DNA from: Gammaproteobacteria bacterium
GTDB lineage: Bacteria > Pseudomonadota > Gammaproteobacteria > HTCC5015
DNA: 64,000 nucleotides
Direction: 5' to 3'
NCBI GenBank assembly: GCA_013817245.1
Contig: JACDDA010000001.1
Coordinates: 124,001-188,000 of the forward strand
Of the stretch, positions 29,464-37,791 are shown piece by piece (within the stretch, counting starts at the first letter, position 1; each line of letters begins with the position of its first letter). The position numbers and the translations under genes were made by a program. The notes beneath the pieces were generated by a model. The model did no database searches and was not told the origin of the DNA. It saw nothing but the letters and a program-made list of their open reading frames with translations.

Positions 29464-30096
29464 TCACCACCACTCATTCCCACCTTTAAATTTCTCAATC
29501 CTCTGCGATTTTCTGCTGGGCGGATAATGATTCAATATTCCTGTTACTGATTTATTAATTAGTTTGACACGCTGCTGCTCATTCAACTGCTTCAATGTGT
29601 CACCTGAAAATTTTGCGTCGGCTCGGCCACGCCAAATTAATACTCTTGTTTGAGCATCAACGATATAAACCACTAAATTTGACCCAGCATAATCAACCAA
29701 ACGGAAATCTTTTTGCTGGGCATTGGAGCGGGTGGGTGCAGGTACAGATGCGCAATAAGAACAATTTTCATTATTATAAGAAACGTTAGGTGCTTGAAAA
29801 ACTTCTACGCTCTGAGCTTGCTTGTCCGCTATGAAATAACTTACCAAAATATCAGCATCTTCGAACGACGCACTAACAAAGCTCTTGGCCTCAAGCTGGC
29901 TTATTATTTCCTTTTCAAGCTCAACACTGACAGGCGTTTTTTTAACGGGGTGTGGATTAGCGGCTAGCGCTATTGCAAATTTTTTCTTATGAAGAAAATC
30001 AAAACCACTGACATATTCACTTTCCACATTGTAAGTAGTTGCACAACCACTTAATAAGAACAGCCACAACCAAAAGATTGGTTTTTTATTATTCAT
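29464..30096 (-). CDS. DUF4136-type lipoprotein
   Basis: 210 residues. The N-terminus has lysines, a hydrophobic stretch and the lipobox LSGC (cleavage before Cys18), so it is a lipoprotein, probably in the outer membrane. The body resembles DUF4136 proteins: a folded domain with SFVSASFEDADILVSYFI, DYAGSNLVVYIVDAQTRVLI and WRGRADAK. Function unknown. It is preceded by tRNA-Thr(UGU) after about 70 bp on the same strand. Confidence 0.75.
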   Translation of the reverse strand: MNNKKPIFWLWLFLLSGCATTYNVESEYVSGFDFLHKKKFAIALAANPHPVKKTPVSVELEKEIISQLEAKSFVSASFEDADILVSYFIADKQAQSVEVFQAPNVSYNNENCSYCASVPAPTRSNAQQKDFRLVDYAGSNLVVYIVDAQTRVLIWRGRADAKFSGDTLKQLNEQQRVKLINKSVTGILNHYPPSRKSQRIEKFKGGNEWW

Positions 30097-30168
30097 TTTT
30101 GGTCTCTTTTCTAAAACAAAAAATGCTAATTGATAAAAAATAGCGCCCTTACTTTAATATTATGAATA

Positions 30169-30244
30169 TGGAGCTGGTGATAGGATTCGAACCTACGACC
30201 TGCTGATTACAAATCAGCTGCTCTACCAACTGAGCTACACCAGC
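30169..30244 (-). tRNA. tRNA-Thr(UGU)
   Basis: 76 nt with encoded CCA. Acceptor GCTGGTG / CACCAGC, D arm AGCTCAGTTGGTAGAGC, anticodon TGT in the arm CTGATTTGTAATCAG, T arm GGTTCGAATCC. It lies upstream of tRNA-Tyr as in the Thr-Tyr-Gly-Thr-tufB clusters of other gammaproteobacteria, but 5.5 kb of accessory DNA now separates them. Confidence 0.98.
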
Positions 30245-30304
30245 TTAACGACACTTCTTTCTTCTTTTAAATGTGAGAGCCTTTAAAAGCACTTTCCCGT
30301 TTCA

Positions 30305-30615
30305 CTTACACTTTCAAAACGCCTTGTGTAGATATGCTACACAAATCAGCTGCTCTACCAACTGAGCTACACCAGCTTAACAACACTTACACTTTCAGAA
30401 CGCCTGCTGTAGATATGCTACACAAATCAGCTGCTCTACCCACTAAGCTACACCAGCCTAACAAACTTACACTTTCAAAAATCCTGTGTAGATATGCTAC
30501 ACAAATCAGCTGCTCTACCAAAGAACTACACCAGCCTAACAACAACTTACACTTTCAAAACGCCTTGTGTAGACATGCTACACAAATCAGCTGTTTTACC
30601 GAAGCCCCAGCCCAC
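30305..30615 (-). repeat. Four tandem ~80-bp units each containing the 5' half of tRNA-Thr(UGU)
   Basis: Units begin at 30305, 30386, 30466 and 30546 (periods 81, 80 and 80 bp). On the minus strand each unit has a short leader, the first ~36 nt of tRNA-Thr(UGU) up to the anticodon, then a hairpin TTGTGTAG-CATAT-CTACACAA and a TGAAAGTGTAAG tail. The 3' half of the tRNA is missing in all. The unit nearest the real gene (30305) is identical to it over the 36 nt (30341-30376); the furthest (30546) has lost most of the D-arm sequence, a gradient of decay. Nothing else occupies 30245-30680. Confidence 0.9.
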
Positions 30616-30680
30616 TACGGCGCGAATTGTAATGGATGCTTTAATTGGCCGCCAGCGCGTAACGATGAATTAATGGTTTT

Positions 30681-31556
30681 TTAATTGATCGGGCAATCAC
30701 GTGAGAGGCGTTGCAAATCGGGAATGCCTTCGGCGATTTCGCGCCAGCCATTTTCACTCAAGGGCGCGGTGGTTTCGCTGTAGTCCAGCCAATGAATTTC
30801 TTGTTCGCGATAACGCGTTTCCATAATCGGTTTAAAGCCATAACGTCGTACTGATGCCATGCGTTTAATAGCGCCGTCTTTTTGTCTGAATAAACCGAGG
30901 GAAATTCCGTTTTCTTTATCGGCTTCGTCGGTAATCACAAAATAGTCACGAATGTCATGCGTGGCTAATTGGGCAGCGGCTTCGGTGGCTTTATCACGTG
31001 AACCAAATGAGGGTAAATACACACGATAACCCGATTGTTCGCGTTCGACTTTCACGCGCTCATCCACTTTTAAACCTTTTTCACGTAGTTGACGGATGGC
31101 GTCTTTCGCAAATTGCGCATCACGAAATGGACCAATGGTGTAACACGCGCGTGCTACTGTGGTTTTGGTTGTTGGTTTTTCGCTGGGTTTTTCAATAGGT
31201 TTTGCATTGAGTTTGTCGGCAACAGAATTAACGGAATTTTCCGCCAGTTTCTCGCCTGGCTTCAGCGCTGCTTTATCCGTTGCTGTTTCTGCTGCGTTAA
31301 TCGCTGCATCATTATTCATGCTGCTCATGGGTGCTTCTAATAAATCAGCGCCCTGCGTTACTTCGGTAATCGGCGCGATCTCAGGCGTTGGTGTGACTGT
31401 TGCAGTATCGTTAATACGTTCGGATAACAACTGCAATTCTCGCTCGGGTGCAACGCTAGGCAATATTGTTTCCGCCGAATGCGGTTCTGGTTTTTGTACC
31501 CACCACAACAGCACTACTAAATTCGCTAATAATAAAACTAAGAATAAGCTTCGCAT
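30681..31556 (-). CDS. SPOR-domain membrane protein
   Basis: 291 residues: a short N-terminal membrane anchor (LFLVLLLANLVVLLWWV), a low-complexity linker rich in Ala, Glu, Pro and Thr (~25-135), and a SPOR-like domain beginning CYTIGPFRDAQFAKDAIRQL (~138-215), which in other proteins binds denuded peptidoglycan. The SPOR-birA-coaX neighbourhood is typical of Pseudomonas-like gammaproteobacteria. It overlaps the coaX end by 19 bp, so the three are one operon. Confidence 0.85.
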   Translation of the reverse strand: MRSLFLVLLLANLVVLLWWVQKPEPHSAETILPSVAPERELQLLSERINDTATVTPTPEIAPITEVTQGADLLEAPMSSMNNDAAINAAETATDKAALKPGEKLAENSVNSVADKLNAKPIEKPSEKPTTKTTVARACYTIGPFRDAQFAKDAIRQLREKGLKVDERVKVEREQSGYRVYLPSFGSRDKATEAAAQLATHDIRDYFVITDEADKENGISLGLFRQKDGAIKRMASVRRYGFKPIMETRYREQEIHWLDYSETTAPLSENGWREIAEGIPDLQRLSRDCPIN

Positions 31557-32314
31557 AAATTCGCTTCTGTAAGTTGCGCAGCGCCCAACAAGGTTAATGC
31601 CGGCATTATGACACAGTCTCGCGTTAAACCTGTGCGCAACAATTGTGCGTCACCGCCGGTTAATACACAGCTTAAGGTACTTGCTAACTGTTGTTCGGTT
31701 TGTTGCCACGTCCGTTCAATCAAGGCAATGGCGCTATTGAGAGTGCCATGTGCAATCGCAGCGTTCGTATTTTTCCCTAATGTTAAACCCGTTCCTTGCG
31801 CATCGGGTAATGCAGCAGTGCCTTGCGCTAACGCAGCGCGCATCATGTGAATACCCGGCACGATATAACCGCCGAGATGTTCGCCATCATTGCGCAACAC
31901 GTCTAAGGTCAAAGCAGTACCGGCATCCACAATCAAAACATGTGATTTAATAATGTGATGCGCGGCAATTAATGCTGCCCATCGATCCACGCCTAAGCGC
32001 GTGGGTTCTGCGTAAGCATTACGCACACCGCAAGCCTGCGCGCTACTTTTAACACAACAAACGCTAACGCCGCGTTGCTGCCACCATTGCGCAAGTTGTT
32101 GTACTAAGGAAATATTCGCAACGCTGACAATCGTTACGCTTTGTGGGTTTAATGTATTCCACCAATGCGAAAATAAAGTGGTATTTAATTCCGCGTGCAT
32201 GGCCGTAATCATCGGCGTGTTTAATGCGTCACCTGCTTGCCAACATGCCCACTTCAAGCGGCTGTTACCAATATCAATAATCAAACGTGCTGTGTTAGTT
32301 ATATTTTTGCTCAT
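31538..32314 (-). CDS. coaX: Type III pantothenate kinase
   Basis: 258 residues. It phosphorylates pantothenate in the first step of CoA synthesis. N-terminal phosphate-binding motif IDIGNSRLKWACW; further conserved blocks LGVDRWAALIAAHH and VLIVDAGTALTLDVL with catalytic aspartates. The start overlaps the birA stop by 4 bp. Type III enzymes are the usual form in Pseudomonas relatives. Confidence 0.95.
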   Translation of the reverse strand: MSKNITNTARLIIDIGNSRLKWACWQAGDALNTPMITAMHAELNTTLFSHWWNTLNPQSVTIVSVANISLVQQLAQWWQQRGVSVCCVKSSAQACGVRNAYAEPTRLGVDRWAALIAAHHIIKSHVLIVDAGTALTLDVLRNDGEHLGGYIVPGIHMMRAALAQGTAALPDAQGTGLTLGKNTNAAIAHGTLNSAIALIERTWQQTEQQLASTLSCVLTGGDAQLLRTGLTRDCVIMPALTLLGAAQLTEANLCEAYS

Positions 32315-33300
32315 GAATTAACTCGCACGCTGACTTCACCGGCCGTGACTTTTTTTATGCCATCAAACGTAGCAACACATAAAGCGCCTTGTTCATCCAC
32401 GCCTTGCGCAAGACCACTGAAGCTACGTTCGCCTTGTGAAATCTGAATCGTTTTATGTTGCAACACATCATAGTCAGGCCACGCCGATATAAAATCGACA
32501 AAACCATATTGCTCAAAGCGATGTAAGTTTTGCGCAAAACTATCCAGCAATGCAGCGCTTAATTGATTTCGCGAGTAGTTTTTTTGCGTGATGCTATATA
32601 AATCTGTCCACGCTTGTTCAATATTTTGCATTTCAGCATTCGCGCTAGCGGTAATATTTAAACCCACACCAATAACCACATCACTAGGACCATTTGCTTC
32701 CGCACTAAGATCAATCAAAATGCCGCCCAATTTAGCGCCATCGACCAATATATCATTTGGCCATTTTAGTCCTGCGCCAGACACGCCTTGCACACGCAAT
32801 ACATCAACCACCGCCATGCCGATAACTAAACTTAAACCCGCTAAATTCATCGGCGCTAATGCTAAGCGTGCCATATACGATAAAGCTAAACTTGCGCCCC
32901 ACGATGTGTGCCACACACGCCCGCGCCGACCACGACCTGCGCTTTGTTGTTCTGCTAAACAGACGTAATGTTTTTGCCAATCACTGATCTGCAACAGGCT
33001 ACGACGACGCAACAACTCGGCATTGGTTGAATCAACTTTATCTAAAATAATTAATTCTAATGGAACATTAAATTGTCGCGCCGCATGAATTTGTTCGGCA
33101 TCTAACGCTTCATAACGTTGCGCTAATTGATAACCGCGTCCGACGATCGCTTGAATCGGCACACCCTCGGCTTGCAAATGTTGAATATGTTTCCACACCG
33201 CCGCACGACTCATACCCAATTGCTCGCCTAACCAAGAACCAGAATAACAAGCACCATCCGCAAGGTGTTGCAATAACTGTTGGCGTAGCGCGGACTGCAT
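32311..33300 (-). CDS. birA: Biotin protein ligase / biotin operon repressor
   Basis: 329 residues. Residues ~1-60 form a winged helix (WLGEQLGMSRAAVWKHIQHL), so it may repress biotin genes as well as biotinylate acetyl-CoA carboxylase. The catalytic domain has the biotinyl-AMP loop SAGRGRRGRVWHTSWGASLA and GLKWPNDILVDGAKLGGIL. The C-terminal SH3-like domain is present. It starts just after the M61 peptidase stop and overlaps coaX by 4 bp. Confidence 0.96.
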   Translation of the reverse strand: MQSALRQQLLQHLADGACYSGSWLGEQLGMSRAAVWKHIQHLQAEGVPIQAIVGRGYQLAQRYEALDAEQIHAARQFNVPLELIILDKVDSTNAELLRRRSLLQISDWQKHYVCLAEQQSAGRGRRGRVWHTSWGASLALSYMARLALAPMNLAGLSLVIGMAVVDVLRVQGVSGAGLKWPNDILVDGAKLGGILIDLSAEANGPSDVVIGVGLNITASANAEMQNIEQAWTDLYSITQKNYSRNQLSAALLDSFAQNLHRFEQYGFVDFISAWPDYDVLQHKTIQISQGERSFSGLAQGVDEQGALCVATFDGIKKVTAGEVSVRVNS

Positions 33301-33303
33301 CTA

Positions 33304-35121
33304 TTATTGACCGTGCAACCAAACATGTCGGTGTTGCGCTAAAGACGTATCAGCAACATCGGCGATAAATAAATTACACGTATCCAATATCGGCGCCGCA
33401 ATCGTTAACTGGGTTTGACGCAGTTCATCGCGCCGAAAATAATGTACGTCTACTATTTTACCCGGCGCACTACGTTGCAAAATAGGCTCAACGCCGCGCG
33501 CATCTACGCGCCACGCATCCCAAGCAATGATCACATCACCGGCCGACAAACCTGCGACATGTGCGGCACGACCATTAAACACGTGCGTAATTTTCCAAGC
33601 ACCTTCACTCGCCTGAATACGCATGCCGACATCCGGCAACATGTTCATACTGGCATTTGCTTCACCATACGCGCCTTGGTCTTGCAAAGTTTGTGCTGCG
33701 CGACGTTGCATGGCGATGCCCACGCTGGATAACAAAGTAGAAAAATCTATTTCATCGGTGCTGTACAACCATGCATTTAACGCATTACTCAAGGCAGCGC
33801 CGCCTATTTCTAAAATAATTTCATCTATGCCGTTTTCTGGCACGCCTATCATTTGCGTACCATAACGCTGCCACAAACACCGCATTACTTCATCGAGGGA
33901 TTTTTTATTTTGTTGACGCAAGCTTAAATCTATCGCCAACGCGACTAAGGCGCCTTTGTTGTAATAACTAACAATGGCGTTCGGCGAATTTTCATCTTGT
34001 TTATAAAATTTTGTCCATGCATCAAAACTCGAATCAGTAACGCTTTGCACTTGTCGACCGGGCGCACGCCACAAGCGTGTAATATTGCGCGCCAATAATT
34101 CTAAATAACTTTCGTCGTTAATTAAGCCTGCGCGCAATAGCATCAAATCATCGTAGTAAGACGTAAAACCTTCGAACGCCCACAATAAGCGCGTGTAGTT
34201 TTCTTGTTGGAAATCATACGGCATGAACGCGGCAGGTTTGAGGCGCTTAACATTCCAGGTATGAAAATATTCATGACTACACAAACCCAAGAATTCGCGA
34301 TAGTTTTCCGAAACCGCGAGCTCGCCTACTAAGGGCAAATGTTTACGGCCGCATAACAAAGCGCATGACGCACGATGTTCTAAACCACCATAACCCTCTG
34401 TTAACACGGTCACTAAAAATAAATAACGCGATAAATCTGCGGGCGCAGCGCCCCAAAATTGTATTTGTTGTTCGCAGATGCGCTGCAAATCATCGCAGAC
34501 GCGTTGCGCATCAAATTCAATGCGGCCATTAATGACCAATTCATGCGGGATGCCGGCCACTGTAAATGACCAACGTCGTAATAAACCCATTTCAACAGGA
34601 TGATCAACTAATTCATCGTAATTAACTGCGTCGTATAAACCAAACCCAGCATCGGCAACGTTTAAGGATTTGCGCGACAAACTCGTTGCTACTTGCCACT
34701 GCGCATAGTGCAAACCAATAGGCGGCAATATTTCCAAGCTACAACTTTGCTGTTCTTTGCCATGCACACGTAAAAACACGCTGGTGCCATTAAAAAAACC
34801 ATGCGTGTCATCTAAGTGCGCGGCGCGCACGGACAAATCCCACGCATATACTTGATAAATAATCGTCAACGTTGCGCCAGCAATATTATCAATGCGCCAT
34901 GTATTTTTATCTTGCTTCTGTACAGACAGCGCATGACCATCGCTATGCACTTGCAGCGTCACAATATGTTTAGCAAATTCTCGCAGCATGTAACTACCGG
35001 GTATCCACGCGGGCAACGATACAACTTGTTGCAATTGCGCTTGCACAATCGTTAACCGAATTTCAAATAAATGCGCTGCCGGATCAATCGGCTGAATAAC
35101 GTAATGCACAGGATGCGTCAT
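33304..35121 (-). CDS. M61 family peptidase (glycyl aminopeptidase type) with PDZ domain
   Basis: About 605 residues from ATG at 35121 (a TTG eight codons upstream is possible). The N-terminal beta-rich domain is followed by the zinc site HEYFHTWNVKRLKP (HExxH) near residue 290, with the third zinc ligand expected in ALLWAFEGFTSYYDDLMLLR (Glu). A C-terminal PDZ domain spans ~500-580 (GMRIQASEGAWKITHVFNGR, AGDVIIAWDAWRVD). M61 enzymes cut N-terminal glycine or alanine. No signal peptide, so probably cytoplasmic. It lies 3 bp before birA. Confidence 0.92.
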   Translation of the reverse strand: MTHPVHYVIQPIDPAAHLFEIRLTIVQAQLQQVVSLPAWIPGSYMLREFAKHIVTLQVHSDGHALSVQKQDKNTWRIDNIAGATLTIIYQVYAWDLSVRAAHLDDTHGFFNGTSVFLRVHGKEQQSCSLEILPPIGLHYAQWQVATSLSRKSLNVADAGFGLYDAVNYDELVDHPVEMGLLRRWSFTVAGIPHELVINGRIEFDAQRVCDDLQRICEQQIQFWGAAPADLSRYLFLVTVLTEGYGGLEHRASCALLCGRKHLPLVGELAVSENYREFLGLCSHEYFHTWNVKRLKPAAFMPYDFQQENYTRLLWAFEGFTSYYDDLMLLRAGLINDESYLELLARNITRLWRAPGRQVQSVTDSSFDAWTKFYKQDENSPNAIVSYYNKGALVALAIDLSLRQQNKKSLDEVMRCLWQRYGTQMIGVPENGIDEIILEIGGAALSNALNAWLYSTDEIDFSTLLSSVGIAMQRRAAQTLQDQGAYGEANASMNMLPDVGMRIQASEGAWKITHVFNGRAAHVAGLSAGDVIIAWDAWRVDARGVEPILQRSAPGKIVDVHYFRRDELRQTQLTIAAPILDTCNLFIADVADTSLAQHRHVWLHGQ

Positions 35122-35168
35122 AAGTAGCTGCTTAGTTTTTTTCAATCAAAATCGAAGTAACAATAATG

Positions 35169-36335
35169 TTATGCGGATGGTAGTTCAATGTAGTCGGTAA
35201 CACGGTTACGGCCATTTTCTTTAGATGCGTATAACGCTGCGTCGGCGCAATTAACTAATTTGTCACCTAACTCTTGCGGCTCGCCGACAATTTGCGCCAA
35301 CGCTAAATGCGCCATACCAATTGAAACGGTGATAGGCACTTTGCTGTCGATAGTTAATTCGCAGGGATTTTTTTGCACTAAACTGCGCACTCGCTCTGCA
35401 ATATCGCGCATACCTTCAGGCGTTATTTCCGGCAAAATCACCGCAAATTCTTCACCGCCTAAACGCGCAAAAATATCGCAACTGCGCACCGCGCTCTGCA
35501 CTACTTTCGTTAAATGCACTAACACCCTATCACCGGCCGCGTGGCCATAGTGATCGTTAATGCTCTTGAAAAAATCGATATCAATATATAAACACGCAAC
35601 GCCATGACCTTGACGCTGGCCACGATTTAATTCTTCTTCCATACGTTTGAAAAAATAACGCCGATTATTTGCTGAAGTCAGTGGATCTCGTAACGTTAGT
35701 TGCTGCAAGTATTCCGTGTTGGCAACATTTTCAATCGCAATGCCCACTACTTCTGCGGCGCGACACAAAAAATCAGTGCTGATATCGGGCGTAAAACGTT
35801 GTTCGTCTTGACTACCAAAACTTAAAAATCCTGACAATAAACCATGCGCTTGTAACGGCAAAATTGCCACGCTACCTAATGCCAATTCTTTACGTGCGAC
35901 TGCTTTAGAAAAAAAGCGACCATGATCGGCTACATCAAATTTCGCTAAGCGCGGAATTTTGGCGTACGTCTCTAATGATTGAATCAACGCATAATCATTA
36001 ATAATACGAAAATTCTGGCGCACTAAACGCTCAAACTCACCGCGTCCATTAATTAAGCTTTCGAGAGTGTCACGAAAAATTTGCGCGGTGGAATCAGCGC
36101 CGTCAATTAACAACAACGACACTGTTTGTAATTCAAAGGTCTGTTTGTAGTCTTGCAATAACACACGGCATAGCTCCGCTATGCTAGGGGACTTTAATAA
36201 TTTTAATTCTAGATCTTGAAACGAGCGCAGCTTAGTTTCATTGCTGCGCGCTTGATCCATATATGTTTCCAATCGGTACTTAAGCCGACTGACGGATAAA
36301 TCATGTTCTGTCATGGGATCAACATCTCCACGCAT
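35169..36335 (-). CDS. GAF/DUF484-like GGDEF diguanylate cyclase
   Basis: 388 residues. Helical N-terminus (~10-50), a GAF/DUF484-like sensor (~50-215), then GGDEF (~220-385) with RLGGEEFAVIL and an intact RxxD inhibitory site (RSCD) five residues upstream. It probably makes cyclic di-GMP. ATG at 36314 is an alternative start with GGAG 11 bases upstream. The gene diverges from the nitroreductase and precedes the M61 peptidase. Confidence 0.92.
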   Translation of the reverse strand: MRGDVDPMTEHDLSVSRLKYRLETYMDQARSNETKLRSFQDLELKLLKSPSIAELCRVLLQDYKQTFELQTVSLLLIDGADSTAQIFRDTLESLINGRGEFERLVRQNFRIINDYALIQSLETYAKIPRLAKFDVADHGRFFSKAVARKELALGSVAILPLQAHGLLSGFLSFGSQDEQRFTPDISTDFLCRAAEVVGIAIENVANTEYLQQLTLRDPLTSANNRRYFFKRMEEELNRGQRQGHGVACLYIDIDFFKSINDHYGHAAGDRVLVHLTKVVQSAVRSCDIFARLGGEEFAVILPEITPEGMRDIAERVRSLVQKNPCELTIDSKVPITVSIGMAHLALAQIVGEPQELGDKLVNCADAALYASKENGRNRVTDYIELPSA

Positions 36336-36359
36336 AAAGTTAACCCCTTATTAACCTGA

Positions 36360-36390
36360 CTGACAGCTACACAAGCGAGCAGGTTATACT
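36360..36390 (+). promoter_or_regulatory. Candidate promoter for the nitroreductase gene
   Basis: CTGACA (36360-36365), 19-bp spacer, TATACT (36385-36390). The -10 box overlaps the right arm of an inverted repeat TAACCTG...CAGGTTA (36352-36358 and 36380-36386), which could be an operator. The spacer is longer than ideal. Confidence 0.4.
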
Positions 36391-36446
36391 AACGTTCATA
36401 TTCTAAGGTAAGCCTTGCAAATTACCATCACTGACACGAGTTGCCC

Positions 36447-37025
36447 ATGCTAGAACAATTATTGAATCGCGTCTCGGTACCCGCGAAATTACTCCATGAG
36501 CCCGCGCCCCGCGGCCATGAGTTACAACAGATTCTGCAAGCGGCTGTTTCGGTACCGGATCACGGCGAACTACGGCCTTGGCGATTTTTAATTATTGATG
36601 GTGATGCACGCGCACAACTAGGCGACATTTTCGTGAGTGCTGCGCAACAGCTAGAACCCGACATGGCGGCTCACAAGCTAGAAGACATTCGCAGCAAACC
36701 TATCCGCTCGCCGCTCATTATTGCGGTGATCGCACGGCTACGTGATGATCCAAAAATTCCCCAGCATGAACAATTATTATCAGCGGGTTTAAGCGCCTAT
36801 AACATTTTGCTCGCCGCCAATGCGTTAAATTATCACGGCATTTGGGTAACCGGGCCACTGGCCACCCATGCTCATACTTTGCAGGCATTAGGTTTAACGC
36901 CCACCGAAACCGTGGTTGGTTTTATCTACTTAGGCACGCCTTCCGTCGAAGACTTGGCCAAAACCAAGGTCAAACTAAAGCATCGGCCTAATGCTGCCGA
37001 CTATACTGAGCACTGGACAGGATGA
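36447..37025 (+). CDS. Nitroreductase family protein, YdjA-like
   Basis: 192 residues from ATG at 36447 (GAG six bases upstream; a TTG two codons earlier is less likely). The N-terminal SVPDHGELRPWRFLIIDG is the FMN-phosphate binding region seen in the compact YdjA subfamily. SAGLSAYNILLAANALNYHG is the dimer core and HGIWVTGP the second flavin segment. An FMN-dependent NAD(P)H oxidoreductase is expected; the physiological substrate is unknown. The lytic transglycosylase starts 9 bp downstream. Confidence 0.9.
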   Translation: MLEQLLNRVSVPAKLLHEPAPRGHELQQILQAAVSVPDHGELRPWRFLIIDGDARAQLGDIFVSAAQQLEPDMAAHKLEDIRSKPIRSPLIIAVIARLRDDPKIPQHEQLLSAGLSAYNILLAANALNYHGIWVTGPLATHAHTLQALGLTPTETVVGFIYLGTPSVEDLAKTKVKLKHRPNAADYTEHWTG

Positions 37026-37034
37026 ATCGCTCAT

Positions 37035-37682
37035 ATGCATTTTTTAACTTCTTTATTTTTCGCGGCATCCCTTGTATGGGCATTGGCATTGGCATTCGCT
37101 ATACCCGCCGCGCACGCGGGTGATACTTATATATACCAAGAAAAAGACGGTACTCGCTGGTTAACAGATCGACCCTTAAATCATGCTGACTATACCTATA
37201 TAGATAGGTATGGCCGGGTTACCGCGCTTAGTTCCTGCAAAGGTGTCAATGCGGACATCATGGAACAACGAGCCAGCAAACACATGGCACTCGTAGAACA
37301 ATTCGCGAGCGATCAGCAAGTCGACAGTTTAATGATTAAAGCCATTATCAGCGCGGAGTCCTGCTTTGATAGCCGCGCCATTTCACGCACCGACGCGCGT
37401 GGACTGATGCAACTCATGCCCGCCACCGCTAGACAATATCAAGTAATAGATCGCTTTGATCCCGAACAAAATATCCGTGCGGGCGTACAACACTTTAGTG
37501 AGTTATTAGTGCGCTTTAAACAAAACGCGCGTCTCGCGGTTGCCGCCTATAACGCAGGCGCAATGGCAGTTGATAAATACGGCGGCATTCCACCCTATCG
37601 CGAAACCCAGACCTACGTTACTCGGGTTTTTAATTACTATCAGCGTTATCAGCAACAAAACAATCAACAAGCGGCGCGCTAA
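37035..37682 (+). CDS. Lytic transglycosylase, SLT domain
   Basis: 215 residues with a signal peptide (FFAASLVWALALAFAIPAAH, cleavage near AHAG). A short DUF4124-like stretch (YIYQEKDGTRWLTDRPL) is followed by the SLT domain from ~90. Catalytic Glu is in AIISAESCFDSRAIS; GLMQLMPATARQY and AVAAYNAGAMAVDKYGGIPP are the remaining family motifs. It cleaves the glycan strands of periplasmic murein. It may be co-transcribed with the nitroreductase, and prc follows after 109 bp. Confidence 0.95.
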   Translation: MHFLTSLFFAASLVWALALAFAIPAAHAGDTYIYQEKDGTRWLTDRPLNHADYTYIDRYGRVTALSSCKGVNADIMEQRASKHMALVEQFASDQQVDSLMIKAIISAESCFDSRAISRTDARGLMQLMPATARQYQVIDRFDPEQNIRAGVQHFSELLVRFKQNARLAVAAYNAGAMAVDKYGGIPPYRETQTYVTRVFNYYQRYQQQNNQQAAR

Positions 37683-37712
37683 AAACTTTCCTGCCTTTGG
37701 GTACAACCCCCT

Positions 37713-37743
37713 AGCGAATCCATGAGCGAATCCATTAGCGAAT
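37713..37743 (+). repeat. Three direct AGCGAAT repeats at 12-bp spacing
   Basis: AGCGAAT starts at 37713, 37725 and 37737. They lie 49-79 bp before the prc start, where a promoter would be expected, so they may bind a regulator or may just be a chance slippage product. Confidence 0.5.
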
Positions 37744-37791
37744 TGGGGAGCCGATCCGTTATGATGAGCGTCCTTATATAGACCTACTCGC

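Noticed and set aside
29404-29466. A third complete attC site between the lipoprotein and membrane protein genes
   Set aside because: Only the R'-like heptamer GTTAGGT is present; no matching R'' box or L arms at the expected distance.
30305-30615. Four extra functional tRNA-Thr genes
   Set aside because: Each unit lacks the anticodon 3' strand, T arm and acceptor 3' strand, so none can fold as a tRNA.
30305-30615. CRISPR array
   Set aside because: The ~80-bp units are similar along their whole length with no unique spacers, and no cas genes are present.
30334-30684. A 116-codon open frame with repeated MLHKSAALPT-like peptides
   Set aside because: It is only the translation of the tRNA-half repeat array on the opposite strand, has no ribosome binding site, and later units fall in other frames.
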